Assembly (NCBI RefSeq): GCF_000002425.4
Contig: NC_037264.1
Location: forward strand, 14,229,262 to 14,293,261
Origin: Physcomitrium patens
Taxonomy: Eukaryota > Streptophyta > Bryopsida > Funariales > Funariaceae
Length of the DNA stretch: 64,000 nt
Reading direction: 5' to 3'
In this document: positions 35,701 to 48,550 of the stretch, in pieces
How the letters are laid out: each line of letters opens with the position of its first letter
How positions within the stretch are numbered: position 1 is the first letter of the stretch
The notes under the pieces: generated by a model
The model's database searches: none
What the model saw: the letters and a program-made list of their open reading frames with translations, nothing else
What the model was told of the DNA's origin: nothing
Translations under genes and position numbers: made by a program

Positions 35701-38020
35701 AAAGACAAGTTTAGTATAATAAAAACTATTAAGTTATATTTTTAATAGCTTTAAAAATGACTTAATACTATTCATATTATTTGATAATAATAGAATAAAA
35801 TAAATTAATTTAAAATATTTTAAGTGTGACCTTACAATGCACCCAAAATTATTAGAATAATTCGAAAAAATTACAAGATCTTATAAGATCTCTATAAAAT
35901 CAAAATTTTCAATGAAAATTATGATATTGGTAAAATAAAAATTAAGCTCTCGGAAGGAATAATAAAAATAATAAATTGGTTTTATTTCACATGAACGTTC
36001 TTAGTGTATTATTGCCAATTACAGGCTGCTATTGCTCTTTATCATTTTTTTTTAATTTTTTAATTTTGAAAAAACATCATAAATTTAATAATTACAAGTT
36101 CTAATAAAAATAATCAATATAGACCAATCTAAATTTTTTCTCTGGTTATTTACATTTAATAATCTCATACTAATTCAAACAAATCTTATGCAAGAAAATT
36201 AATTAAAACAATCTTTTATCTTCTTGAAGCTTTACTTCACAAAAGCCTAGGTCATTATAGAACATAAACTTGTATTCATTTCAACGTACACAATGAATTT
36301 TATTTTAAAAATTATCTTTATTTTTATTTTTATTTTTATTTTAATGTATTGATAATATAAATGTACCATTTGTTTTGTTTCCAATTAAAAGGGAGGTATA
36401 GCAAAATTATTTTCTTGTCTTATACATCCTTTTTATTATTGTTAAATTTTGTAATGCAGTTGTTATAAATGAGGTAGAATTTAAAATTTATAAATAAGTT
36501 ATCCTATCAATATAAAGAATAAAAAAAATTATTATAAAATATACTAACAACAAATTACTTGTGTTATTACTATAAATGAATTGGTATATTATATTCTCTA
36601 TATTTTAGAAAATTCAAGTTATGTCTTTTACATGGTTATTAAATGCACAAAATCTAATAGCTATTAAATAACACACTAGAAATTACACAAAATTAGATAA
36701 AAGAATACATAACATAAAATAAAGGATTTTTTTAACATTTCGAAAAGTTTTTGAAAGATCTTTTACTATTTATTTACTATTAAAGACGTGATTTTTTTTA
36801 ATTATTATTAAAAAAATTTATAAAAATTATCTTATTGATGCAACAAAAAGATCATTACTATTGAAAGACAAGAAATAGTTTATTTCTTCTTACTTTAAGC
36901 TTTGTATTATATTTTTTAAAATTTAAAGAAACAATCAAAAAAGATGTCAACAAAATCAAAACAATTACTATCAACTATTTAGCATCATCTAAAGACATAT
37001 AGGACAATTGTGTAATAGTAGAATAACTTTAGTGGTGTTAGCATCAAAGAAAATATGACATTAATTATATTGATATACAAGTTGTAGTAGTGGTATGAAT
37101 AAAAAGTAATATATTTAAAGATTATAAAAATTTGTCTTGTCCAACTTCTATCTCTTGTATAAAATTGATGAGGATAATTTTGGCTTTACAACAGTAGCTA
37201 AAAGAATCCACGCTAATTCTTTATTTTTCTTTACAAGATATTAAAATTTAAAAAATATGCTTTAATATAAAATTGCATGACAATGGCATAGAGAACTATA
37301 TTATTTTTGCATGGTAGAAAAGAATAGTCTGATATTTTTCTTGTGATTGCTTCTAAAATTTGAAGTTGTAAGAGAAAGTATAAAATAAATAAATAAATCT
37401 ATGGCATACTTGGCATAAGTTTCTAGTGGTCAATATGTAGATAGATGTGATACTACATGATGCATCTATTAATGAAAAAAATTAGTTTAAATTGTATACA
37501 ACTTGTAATGTAGATGAGAAAGACATCATTATTTATCAATTTTGGAATTACTCATCCACACAAAAATCAAAGACTTAGCACACCAACATATAAAACTAGT
37601 CATTTTGGTACAAAGTAAACTACTATTTTGCAACTTCCTTTGTCCCACATAAAAGCACCACATAATATTTCTTTTGTCAACAAGTTGTGACTATTATTTT
37701 GTAAAGCAATCATGCAAAACCTCTAAATCAAATACAACAACAAGCATTTTGAAAGATTAATTTGATTTTCAACCAAATTATGTAGAATACATTTATAAAA
37801 TATAAATAAATAAATAAAATCACCTAAATAAAAGCTACAAAATACACCAAGCTATGCAAAAACTTTCAAAACACATGATATAAAAATGATCTCTTTACCA
37901 AATAGATAAAATACTAGCTTCACAAGCATCTCTCCTATCCCAAAAACATTTCTACCACACAAGAAAAGAAGTAGCTAATTATTTCAACAGATTAGGTAGA
38001 CATCTCTAGAATATCTTCAT
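33152..38020. other. AT-rich repeat-derived DNA, no gene seen
   Basis: About 4.9 kb of strongly AT-rich DNA with (TA)n runs (33656-33682, 35468-35487), an (ATA)n run near 35362-35382 and a T run at about 35670-35695. No coding frame of interest was found. Confidence 0.5.
35639..35651 (-). other. Possible tRNA-iMet primer-binding site, minus strand
   Basis: The minus strand reads TGGTATCAGGAGC, one inserted base away from the plant consensus TGGTATCAGAGC. It would mark the start of the internal region of a minus-strand LTR element, with its 5' LTR above 35651. No LTR pair was found, so support is weak. Confidence 0.35.
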
Positions 38021-38835
38021 TTATCAATGAAAGTTCACTCTATCAGCGTTAATTAAAAAACAGAAAACAACAATAACAAAACAAGAATTCACAAACACAC
38101 GAAGTGCGTGGGAGCTTGGAATGGCCATGAAAACCACACCGAATTGTGGAGATCTGGAGCTCAGGGTGAAGAAAAGCACAAAGAACAACAGCAACAACGA
38201 GATCGCGGCGTTATCAGCATGGGAAGGTCGCACTGGGATGTGATTTGAGAACCTACATTGCACGGGAACCAGAGGGGCGCAATGAAATCCGGTAACCTGC
38301 CGATGCTGGATAAGGCATCATCCCCAACAATTGATTGTGTGTTGGCATTCCAAATCTCACCTCACGAAAACTTTGCGCTTCTTTGCTGTTGTTGTTGCTC
38401 TCAATTTGCCCAACTGGGTGGGTCTCTCTGATAGGGTTTAGCAATTTCATCCCCTAAAACTGTCTGTTTTGGCAGATGCTTTCTGATAGCTAGATCAGCA
38501 CTTGTGTGGGTTTTGTGTGTAGTGGGCTTCGGCAACTCCTCCCCAGTTTAGGAGTTTCCATGCCGTGGAAAAGTGGGTGGCTGGTTCTTTGACAGCCACA
38601 TCGTTGGTTACATCTCTAGGGGATGTTGACGAGGTGTTTAGTTTCTGGGAATTGGCGTCGCGTATCCCAAAGCTGAAATGGACGCTGTCTTGTGAGGGGT
38701 TGAGTGTGTTTGTGGCGCTTGTGCAACGTGAGGAGTTCCATGCTGTGTTTTGGATTCAAGGTGAGGGTTGTTGGATTCAGGCGTCATTCTCGTTTCTGCG
38801 TTCTGTATGGGTTGCATTACAACCGCGTCGTGAAT

Positions 38836-38866
<31 letters not shown>

Positions 38867-39200
38867 GTCTCTGGGAGTACATTGTAAGGAACGGTCCCTT
38901 CCCATTCACGACGCGGTTGTAATACCTTGGCGGTGTTTGTTCGTCGACTTTGTGCTGTAGTGAAATCGAGGAAGAATCCTGTGAATTGGGCGGTAATGCC
39001 AGCAGTCCTCATTCTGGATGTCAGGGGTGATCATGAGAGTTTGTCTGTTGCATTGCTGTTGAGATTTTATGTTCTCATCCTCGTGGTGGGTAGTGATCCT
39101 GGTCGTGTTTGACGAGCTCTCGCACTCTGGATTCTCTAGTGAGTAGCGCTGTCTTTGCTAGGTTTAGAGTTTTTAGTGACTAATTCGTAAACTGTATGTT
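38021..39200 (+). promoter_or_regulatory. Upstream region and probable leader of ABA4
   Basis: Composition turns genic at about 38.05 kb. The interval carries a perfect 22-bp inverted repeat around a T run (38816-38923). On the minus strand there are ATG-containing frames of 65 and 79 codons (38253-38450 and 38024-38263) without recognised similarity. The ABA4 transcription start is likely within 38.4-39.2 kb but cannot be placed. Confidence 0.4.
38816..38923. repeat. Perfect 22-bp inverted repeat flanking a poly-T loop
   Basis: The arm at 38816-38837 is exactly complementary to 38902-38923. The 64-bp loop starts with 29 T (38838-38866). No similar structure occurs elsewhere in the window. 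It may be a foldback insertion or a templated duplication. Confidence 0.9.
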
Positions 39201-40876
39201 ATGGAGCCGCAGAAAGTTGGAGCGATGGCACATTCACGCGCTGCGATGAGGCTCGCTGCTTGTGAACCCCTCCAGGTGGAATTCCACTCCGCTCTATCGT
39301 GCTTAAGATTGTGTCCGGTCCTTAAAACAATTTCCGTTAATTTTCAGCTAAGCCAGTTACAGTTAGATAGAAATTGGAATGGTTCGCATCCTTGGGGGCA
39401 ATATGAGAGCGTCTATGCACGTGCTGCGGTGCCTGCAGGTTTTAAAAATCCGATCGAACGCATCAAATTTGATATCTCATGGGGGTAATGGCGGATTTGA
39501 CCCGATCAAGTTCATATCGTCAATTACTGTTAGAAGAACTGGAAACATTTCAAGTAGTAAGCAAACTATTGGTGTATCTCAATTATCTGGTGTGAGGAGA
39601 TTGGGGGAGGGAGGTCTGCGAGCACCTCAATTGCCGAAAGCAGAGACAGTCCCTCGGCCGATTCTCAGAGAGAAACATTCCAACCTGTTGACTTGTTCAC
39701 GTAAGTAATATGTAGATTCCCTCTTTCAGGCCAATTAGTATTTTAGAATAAGCATGTTAAATTGCTCAGAAATCTGGAATGCATCTAGACCAACTTTTAA
39801 AACATCTCTACATATACTCACCAGGCAAGGTTGTGGCACATTGGCGTCAAGAAAATCAGTCCTGGATGCCAATTCGGAATTCGAGGTTCCGTTATTCGTC
39901 TCTTCAATTTGCTTGTTCCACCTGTGATTGCATCCGATGCTTCAAGTGTGAAGAACATATTATCCGCAAAATTGGATCATGGTTTTAGTAATTTGACACT
40001 TGTCTGTGATGATATCAAGTGTCTCCCAGCAGTACTGTGCAAGTGGCGACCTCGATGTTCACTCTTGGCACGGCGTTCGTTGTACCATTCTACACAGCTA
40101 TGGTTTTTGCCCCGAAGTGGAAATGGGTACTTTCTCTAACTTCGAGCTTTCCTCTTTTGAGAGATGATTTCCTGTAGTATTATATGTAGGTGGGTGCGGC
40201 CTACAATTCCCTTACCTGATCATTTGTACGGTTTTCGAAACAGACTAAGAAGCTCGTGGAAAACGATATACCATTTATCGTGTTGGGCGCGATGTACGTC
40301 TACCTTCTTTTCCTTTCATGGACACCAGAAACTTTGGGCCTTATGTTTGCAAGCAAATATTGGCTCCCAGAGGTAAATCACCTGTTCTGCTAGTGAATTT
40401 GACTTGTTATTACAGTATTAGCACATGTTTTATAACCTTGATTCTTTTCTTTTTGTCAGGGTTTTCGTATTTTTGTTGTAGCCTGGTTACTAACTCCATG
40501 AATTGACACGTGAAAGTAGCTTCCGGGCATTACTCGCATGTTTTCAAGCACTATCACGGTCGCTTCAGCATGGATCCATTTGCTTGTAGCTGACCTCTTT
40601 TGCGGCCGGTAAGTGACGTATATTTATTTACTTGTTCCTTTGATTATTATTCCCATGAGGTCCTTGTCGGATTCGCAAGCAAGGTCAGTCCCGCTTAGTG
40701 CTGGTAGTGAAGATTATATATTGATTTTGTGTAGGTACGTGTATCTGGATGGACTTCAGCACAAAGTAGAGACTCGTCATTCACTTGTATTTTGCCTCAT
40801 GATGTGCCCTATTGGCATCATCTCTCATTTGGTCACCAAGGTGCATCTCCTAACTCACTCCTTTATTGTTCTGTAA
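39201..40876 (+). CDS. ABA4: ABA4-like neoxanthin-synthesis membrane protein (DUF4281)
   Basis: ABA4 is a chloroplast membrane protein needed to make neoxanthin from violaxanthin, a xanthophyll precursor of abscisic acid. Proposed exons are 39201-39275, 39439-39700, 39825-39947, 40020-40126, 40244-40372, 40520-40608 and 40735-40876 (308 aa; Arabidopsis ABA4 is about 220). The conserved part is unmistakable: [57 protein letters not shown], and [11 protein letters not shown] with [12 protein letters not shown]. It forms four hydrophobic segments. The N-terminal 140 residues or so are Ser/Arg/Lys-rich, as in a transit peptide, but longer than usual. The join between exons 3 and 4 is uncertain: an in-frame TAG at 39986 requires an intron, and several weak donors fit. 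The last residues could be extended by reading into an intron after LVTK. Confidence 0.87.
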
Positions 40877-42200
40877 TGTTAAGAATTCCTTATGCCCAGA
40901 GGTTCAAGTCAGACGTAACATTGTATGCAAGTTAATTAAATTAGAACGGTGGAAGTAGCTCCCCTCAAATCACAATTAATGCATGAGGTTACGAGTAGAT
41001 TCAGAGGCTCCAAATTAGACTTAAGCCTTATTTCAGTTTCACAACTAGACGTCAGACTTTTAGTTTTGTCAAGGCATTCGTAACATCTCATTCGTGTGTA
41101 ACGTAAGTCGCGAACACAAGTATTTTGCGTCTCTATGATTTAGTAAGTAGAAAGGGTGTAACTAATCAAACAGGTATATGAAGCAAGTTTTTTAGCTCGA
41201 AGCGAATAGAGTGGTCAAGGTAAAGTTCACAGCTTTAAGATTTCTAAGCTCTTCGCTCCGTGTGGTACAAATCCCTAGTTAAAGTACACATTTTTCGAAA
41301 CCGCAATTGCTTAACTTGGCAAGTTTTTACTCGCATGACAGAGAGAGAGGCTTTGTGTTACATGCTAAAATGGCGTTTTCTTCAGGTTCTTACATCCTTC
41401 GCACGGCGCATTGATGGCGAGAGCACAACAGACATAGGAAAAGTACTGGCGTAGGAGTGCTATTCTAGTGCCCCCCCCCCCCCTCCTCCTCTTCGGTTGT
41501 ACTGGAACGACTGTGTGGTATTCTACCAAGACACGAAAACCGGTGTTCAACTCCTTGTACCACACGAGTGAGAGTCTATAGGGTTTTTATATGATTTAGA
41601 AGGTGCTTCTTGAGTTTGTACACTTCTTGTTTTCGTACCTTGTGTGTAGACCAGGAGAAAAAAAGTTAACCTGCCATTAGCATTATCGTGGCCGTCCAGA
41701 CGCCGAATTTTCCTTTGTACATCAGTGGAAATGACTTGCAAGCAGAGTGATTCTTTGAATGAGTTCCACACTCAGCGGGATATGTCGCTCAGAAACCTCG
41801 CATCTACTAAAAGACTACCTACAAATTTCTAAATCATTGAAAATCAGTAAGAGTTGCGGAAAGTGTTGTCCACCTATATAGCCTAGTGTAGACCGTAAAA
41901 TTGTGATCCTAGGCACATCAAGCACATCCCGGAGCAGATGTTGTAAATGAAGCTCCGGAGCTTGATCACATGTGCTCCATCGCTCCTCTTAAAAATTATT
42001 ATTGTTATTATTCATCTGCTTACTCCTGTGTGGAGTTCCCCTTTCCCATCCTCAAAACTTCGCTTTTGTCATTACTAATTTTTGCTATTATTCGAATTTG
42101 CCTCACTACAGATAATAGTTACAAAGAGAGTGTGATACGAAAGCAAGTTGGTCACAGGTGTCACCCATCTCAATATCCACATTCCTGAACAGCCATGCTG
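40877..42200. other. Downstream of ABA4: 3' UTR and intergenic
   Basis: Genic-composition DNA with no recognised gene. It includes a C-run followed by CCTCCTCCTC at about 41470-41495. Open frames here are short. Confidence 0.4.
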
Positions 42201-43000
42201 ATAATGTACAATACCACAAAAGAAGACGGCCAACTCAGACGAGTTGAGCTGTGACGTGGTATACGTTTTTTTAACTAACTTTAAAAGGAGAGTACTCTAC
42301 ACTGTGTAAATCAACACCCAATTAACAAGTGTGTTGGAGAGCATCAAGGTAACCACTACACTCTACAATTCAATTCACCATAATTATATTGTACATGCCA
42401 CCTATCACACTAATAAACCATAATAATCAATAAATTTGCTTGACATTGATTACTAGAATATATGCTTGCAAACTATTATTGTATGAAAGCATACATATAT
42501 TATTATTTATTGTTATTATTGTTATGATAACATATTCTTGTTTGCAAATAATTTATTGTAATATATATATATATACAGATTTATTTGCATATACATGTAT
42601 AGGATTTAAATGTTTTTATTAATGTATCAACCAAATCCATACAAAATTATAACCGATTAGAATTTTAATAATATATTTTTGATATCACTATAATTTGATC
42701 ATTATATATTACTGTATGATCTTTAATTACATATGATGTGTTATAAATAGGCCAAATTGTCTTTTATGTATTTTTTTTAACTACACATCTACAACAGATA
42801 GAATAAATAAAGATTTTGGTATTCAACACACAAGTATTATATAGGAAAAGACAAGTAGTACAAACGAATTAAATCTATGTTAAGTAAATGATTGACATTG
42901 TCATTCAAATTACTATTTTTACTATCTTGAGCGTTGTTATTTTCAGAATGTGTCGTTGGAATGAACTACTAAATGATATGTTGATGATTATGTTCATTTG
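42201..43000. other. AT-rich intergenic stretch
   Basis: AT-rich with short (TA)n runs. Nothing recognisable was found. Confidence 0.5.
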
Positions 43001-45324
43001 TTCGAGTTTTATCACAAAGTCCAGCAGAGTTTTTTCGCAGTTCCGTGTGGAACCTGGGAAACTGCACCCTTACTTGGAATAATTTGTTCCCTTGTGGAGC
43101 CTTCGGAGTGGGACAAGCGGCAGCAATGCGCAACCTCAAGCTGAATTCACGTGTAGCAAAGGGGAATTTGTTGTCCGATGTGGAAGCTTGACTTGCAGGG
43201 GGTAACAAATTTTGTGCGGCCTGTGCTGTGCAAGCAGGTGGGTCTGTTACTAAACTGGATTGCGGTCTCCCAGGTCTGCTTTTTGCGTTCATGTGAGCCG
43301 CCGCCACTGCCACGACACTCCCTCACGTAAAAGGATCTGTGGATACTGAAGATCCACAACGACTACAAGGTTCCAAGATGTGGCAGTCTCGGGATCCACC
43401 TCGCTTCCTATTCTCGCAGTTGACTCCAGGAAGTTTCCAATTCCTCGCAAAGTGCGGTATCTGGTAGACCACGGTGACCACGAAGAATCACTAGTAAAGA
43501 CACCGTTTTGCTTCTCGTGGTAGCTGTGAAAGTTATCTATAGGTTGTGTAAACGCCACTTCGATGAGAATGATCAGACAAGGGTCAAGCCGCTGCATGAG
43601 GTTCATGGTGGGAAGGACATGAACTCTGAGTGCAGAAGATGTGTTGGAAAAGATCGCAACTACACAGCATTTCATCGATTGAAGTCTAGATTCTAGTGGA
43701 AGAGGTTGAGGGGTACTCTGGGAGGAAGAGGCGCAGTGAAATTTGTGGGGATTTGTGGGGGGCGTGTAACTGGATTGTGTTCGTTTTTTTTAATGCGTGA
43801 AGGCATGTGGATCCCAGCCTGAAGAGCTGAGAATTGGTGACAACCTTATAACAGGGCGAAGACACAGAAGGGGATTCCTCGCTGGGTAACAGTGGTGCGA
43901 ACCATAAGGCGAAGTGAGAAATTGAAGCTGATGAATCTATGTTGAAGTTAGTGAGAGTAGACGTAAAACTGGTTAGAAGTGCGGTTGGGAGAAAGGTTAT
44001 AATATCCAAGTGGGGGATAATAGAGTCTAGAGGGTTTGTTTTTGCAGGTACAGTTGAGATTCTTGCAAGACGAGCCAGCACATCCCTGACGATATCGCCC
44101 TGCTGTCACTCGCACTGCTTTGCGTAACCAGCGCTGCACAAGGTCTGCTCCCACTCCTTGCAGGTTTCAAGGCCTTCCTCTCCAAGTCGGTAAGGTGCGT
44201 GCATGAGCTGGCTCTGGCTTCCAAAGTTACACTAAAGCCTCCACAACACTCTACGGCCACCGCTCAGTATAGCACTCCGCGTACACCTCTCCTCTGGTGC
44301 TTTTGTGTGGATTTCACTTCTGTCTCCATTCTTTAGCTTTCGATGGCTTGTACCTGATCGACCGGCACGCCTGAAGAGTCGCTTCTCATGTCACTCCATT
44401 TCTGACACCCGCGCGGTACATTCCATGTTGAATTGCTTGCAAATAGTCCCTTTCGAGCTCAGACACCTTTTTGTATTCATTCGAAAGTATTAACTTTTGC
44501 AGAATCCTGAAGTTATACTCTAATTTGCAAACAAGGTTAAGGATCGAAATTTGTTTAAAGAAGAAAAAGAATAAGGTGGACTGTGGCCTAAAGCTCCTGT
44601 CTGAAACCGTGAATCTATTGTTTTCGGCTATGGGGGTTGTTCAATTATTATATGAGAGATTAGTGAGCCCCTGCACATGTCGCGATTGGTTCTGTAGGTT
44701 CCGAGCTCCGTCCTTGCGAGACATGGTGACTGTGTGAATCTTGGGTGGCGAGCCTGTCGACTGGTACATAGCTACTTTTCTTAGGTGCTGTACCATGTGG
44801 ATTGGGCGCGAGTTGCTGGGGAGGTAACTAATTACCGCTCGGATGCGCATTTCAGCTTCTGACAAAAAAACAATCTGTATTCTAGACAAACAAACTATGG
44901 GTGTATTCATCCTCGAATCAAAGGAGCGAGCCCGGACTTCAACGAGGTCAGGACAGCCTTGTCATTGAAGATTTTAATTACAGTACACTTGTACAAGCCA
45001 CTCTTGCAGCAGCTTGCTTTTTATACGGGAATTGAGAATGTAGTCTCGAAGCAACCAGGAGGAGTGATTCTTTTTACCTGTCGGCTGCGGCGGTGACTAC
45101 CTAAAGGGTTGCTTTGCGAGGAAAGAGAGACATTATGTTTTGTAAAACAGGTACATGGGATGTTGCGCAGGTGGATCAGCTCAGTTCATGCCATGAATGA
45201 GAGATAAAAAGAGGGTTTGGGACAGGGCGAACTGGGGTGTGCGTGAATGCTCCACAGTTTCAATTCGAGGGATTGATTAAAATTTGCAGAGTGAAGGAGT
45301 GTTGCTTTAACGGAGCTCGACACG
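43001..45324 (+). promoter_or_regulatory. Upstream region/leader of the first NPH3-type gene
   Basis: Genic composition returns at about 43.0 kb, but no recognisable coding exon lies before 45325. Minus-strand frames at 42969-43313 and 43289-43675 show no family similarity. The interval probably holds the promoter and untranslated exons of the downstream gene. Confidence 0.4.
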
Positions 45325-48300
45325 ATGAAGTTCATGAGGTTGGGATCGAAGCCTGACTGCTTCACTACTCGTGGCAATCACACGTAAGCCTCTCCCCCTT
45401 GAATTATTGGTGCACTTTGTTCAATCCCATTTCTGTCGGATCCAAATTTGACGACACTGTCTGCGCATTTTTTTATTTGTGCGTATGAAGAAAGGAAACA
45501 TGTTGAAAACTGAAGTGCTTTGGATAGTCAAACCGCAGCATTTGGATGACAGGAAATCTCTCGTAGTTGCATTTTTATATCACGATATAATCACAATTTC
45601 GATTATCTTGTCATCCTGGAAAATGGATGTGTCATACCTCCCCAAATTTTAAACCATCTGCTGCTCGAGTTAGACGTTCTTCTGAGGTGAATGAAGTGGC
45701 CGTGAAGAGGACAATAAGAAGTGTCGCTTTAGGATTGCCATCCATATCGTGTTGAATCGGTTCTCACTGAGGAAGTTGGTGGTTATTGTCGAAATCCAGG
45801 ACGGTGAAATCCGACCTTGTAAGCGATATTATCATGGATGTAGATGGACACAAATTCCACCTTCACTTGGTAAGCAGAAATCTGGAAGTTAATAATCACT
45901 TGAGTTCTGCTGGAGGAAGATATTAGTGTGTGCGCATGAGAATGCACCTTTGCAAGCGAAGATCATGTTAATAAGATACACGTTAATCCTATACCCCATT
46001 TCATGCTTTCAGTTGTTTAGAGGTTTCAAATCCTATTAAAGGGATGCAGTGAGCAATCGACCCAATGAACTGACGACGGATTTTGGCTCGACAGTTTCCG
46101 CTTTTGGCGAAGTGTGGAGCTCTGCACAAAATTATCAGTGAGGCACTTGAAGCCGGCGAAGACGACGTCGAGATCAACGACTTTCCTGGAGGAGCTGAGT
46201 GCTTCGAAATTTGTGCAAAATTCTGCTATGGCGTTGCTGTGACTATAAACGCACACAATGTAAGCGCGGTCCGATGTGGAGCAGAGTTTCTGAAGATGAC
46301 GGAAAGCGTTGAGCAGAGCAACCTCATTCACAAGCTGGAAGTTTTCTTAAACACATCTATCTACCGGGGGTGGAAAGACTCGATCATCTGCATTCAGAAT
46401 TGTAAAGACCATCAGCCTTGGGCTGAAGATTTGAAAGTAAGTCGCAGTTTCCATTTCCGACCGTGTTCGTGAATAGCAGTGGCCCTTTTATTCTCGTTCT
46501 GGTCATCAGCGAGTGTTCCGAGACTCGCTCCTGGTTTTTTTCTGTACACTTTGTTGCCTCTTGGTTTGGTCTCATGCTTTGCCAGTGGGTGTCTCCAGAT
46601 AATCAGTCGATGCATAGAATCAATCAGCTCAAAGGTGATGGTCGATCCTGCTAAAGTGGATTGGTCATTCTCGTATACAAGAGACTCTTCGGCAGTTGAC
46701 CATGTGTCAATTAGCCAACATAAAAGTCCAGCCATTTGGAACGGGGCTAGTTCATCCCCATGGCAGTCCCCAGTGCCGAAGGATTGGTGGGTGGAGGACT
46801 TATGCGATCTGGACATAGACGTGTTCTGTAGAGTCATGGTGGCAGTGAAAGCGAAGGGAGTGGCGAGGGAGCTGGTGGGAGAGGCTCTCAGAGTGTATGC
46901 GCTGCGTTGGCTACCAGGGATATCTGACGATCAAGCTCTGTTCGACAACACGCGGATGATCAGTACATACTTCACAGACGATGTAGAAGAAGCATCGAAG
47001 CATAAGCAAGTGCTGGAAACCATTGTCGGCCTGCTTCCAACTGAGAAAGGCTCCTGCTCTTGCAGTTTCCTGCTAAAGTTGCTCAAAGCGAGCACGATTC
47101 TAAACGCTTCGACAGGTTTGAGGATGGAATTGGCAAGGCGGATTGGGTCGCAACTGGAGGAAGCTACGCTGCGTGATTTGTTGATACCATCTCTGTCGTA
47201 TGCAAATGGGTCGATGTATGATATCGACGTAGTGATGCGCATTGTCGAGTACTGCCTCTTGGAAAGCCAAAATCCTACGTCCTCCCCGGAGAGTGGGAAG
47301 GCGTATGAGATCCGAAGGACACGGTCTGCGGAGAACTTTGACCTCATAGAAAGACGGGACTATACAGCTTCGGCCCACAACTCCATGTTTAAAGTAGCTA
47401 AGCTGATAGACGGTTATTTGGCCGAAATCTCGAGAGACCCAAGCCTGTCTCTTGAGAAATTCATGCGAGCTGCAGAGTTTGTTCCTGATTGTGCACGCCC
47501 TTTTCACGATGGGTTGTATCGAGCCATCGACATGTATCTGAAGGTTGGTTGAATTCTGACCTGAATGCCGTAGTTTGATTTGGATACGTTCACATTTCTT
47601 TCTCTTGCTTACCTGCTAGAGCCAAGCTTGAGAGTTTTAACATTGAAAATGGGCGGAGGTGCGAAGTTAGACCCTACCTGGAGACTCAAGTTTGATTTTG
47701 TTCTTCCTTTTAACATATTCTCCTTGTCCTCATGCAAACTCATTGCCTGAGTGAACTTTTTGTCAGGAACATCCGGAGCTGACGAAGCGTGAAAAGAAAA
47801 GGATCTGCACACTGATGGATTGCAGAAAGTTGTCGATAGATGCATCAATGCATGCCATACAAAATGAGCGATTGCCTCTTCGAACTGTTGTACAGGTACA
47901 TACACAGTCAATCTCTTCATGTTGACGTTAGACTGTACTGGCTTGTTTGCCATGATATGCGACAGGATGTAAACTGAAATGATTCGCTATTCCTTTCATT
48001 CGAAATCCTTCGGTATTTATGTTCAATTACGGTAAAATAAGTGGCTCCAAATTGATGAGATCTTTGGTGATCCCTGCAGGTGTTAATGCATGAGCAAGTC
48101 CGGACAGCAGCAGCATCTGGAAGACTACTCGTCGGGGACATAACAAGCAACATCCGTGCACTGTTGGCTGAAGAATCTAGCGACGACCAGAGCCTCTTTG
48201 ATATGCGCACTGATATGATTCCGTCCGCCCCGTCTGCTGGCGGTCAAGGCTGGGGAGCTCTGCACCATGAATTCTCCACCTTGAAGTGTGACTTGGCCGT

Positions 48301-48550
48301 TCTGGAGACTCGGATCGCCGAGGCAGAGAAGGATCGCACTTCATTAACTACCGATACTTCTTCGAAATCCCTTAAATCTGGAAAGAGTATTCTATCCAGA
48401 CCTAAGAGGTTTTTTCAGAAACTCTTCAGCAAAAAGGTGTCAAACTCTGCCTCTTCCATAGAATCCGCAAGGCAGAGCCCCATGCCCACCCTTGGTTCCT
48501 GCGCTCTTGTGCCGCAGCGGCGGCGGGGGCGGCGTCATTCCATGTCTTGA
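45325..48550 (+). CDS. NPH3/RPT2-family BTB-NPH3 protein, copy 1
   Basis: NPH3-family proteins act at the plasma membrane in phototropin signalling or as substrate adaptors of Cul3 ubiquitin ligases. Exons are 45325-45383, 45800-45869, 46095-46436, 46599-47543, 47767-47895 and 48080-48550 (671 aa). It starts [11 protein letters not shown], as the family does. A BTB domain follows (about 22-130: [49 protein letters not shown]). The NPH3 domain has [64 protein letters not shown], then [17 protein letters not shown] and [17 protein letters not shown] coiled-coil segment and a basic C-terminus ending [10 protein letters not shown] follow; family members carry a 14-3-3 docking site at this place. 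A residue normally Lys at the exon 2-3 join (HLHK) is Leu here. A paralogue lies 13 kb downstream. Confidence 0.93.
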
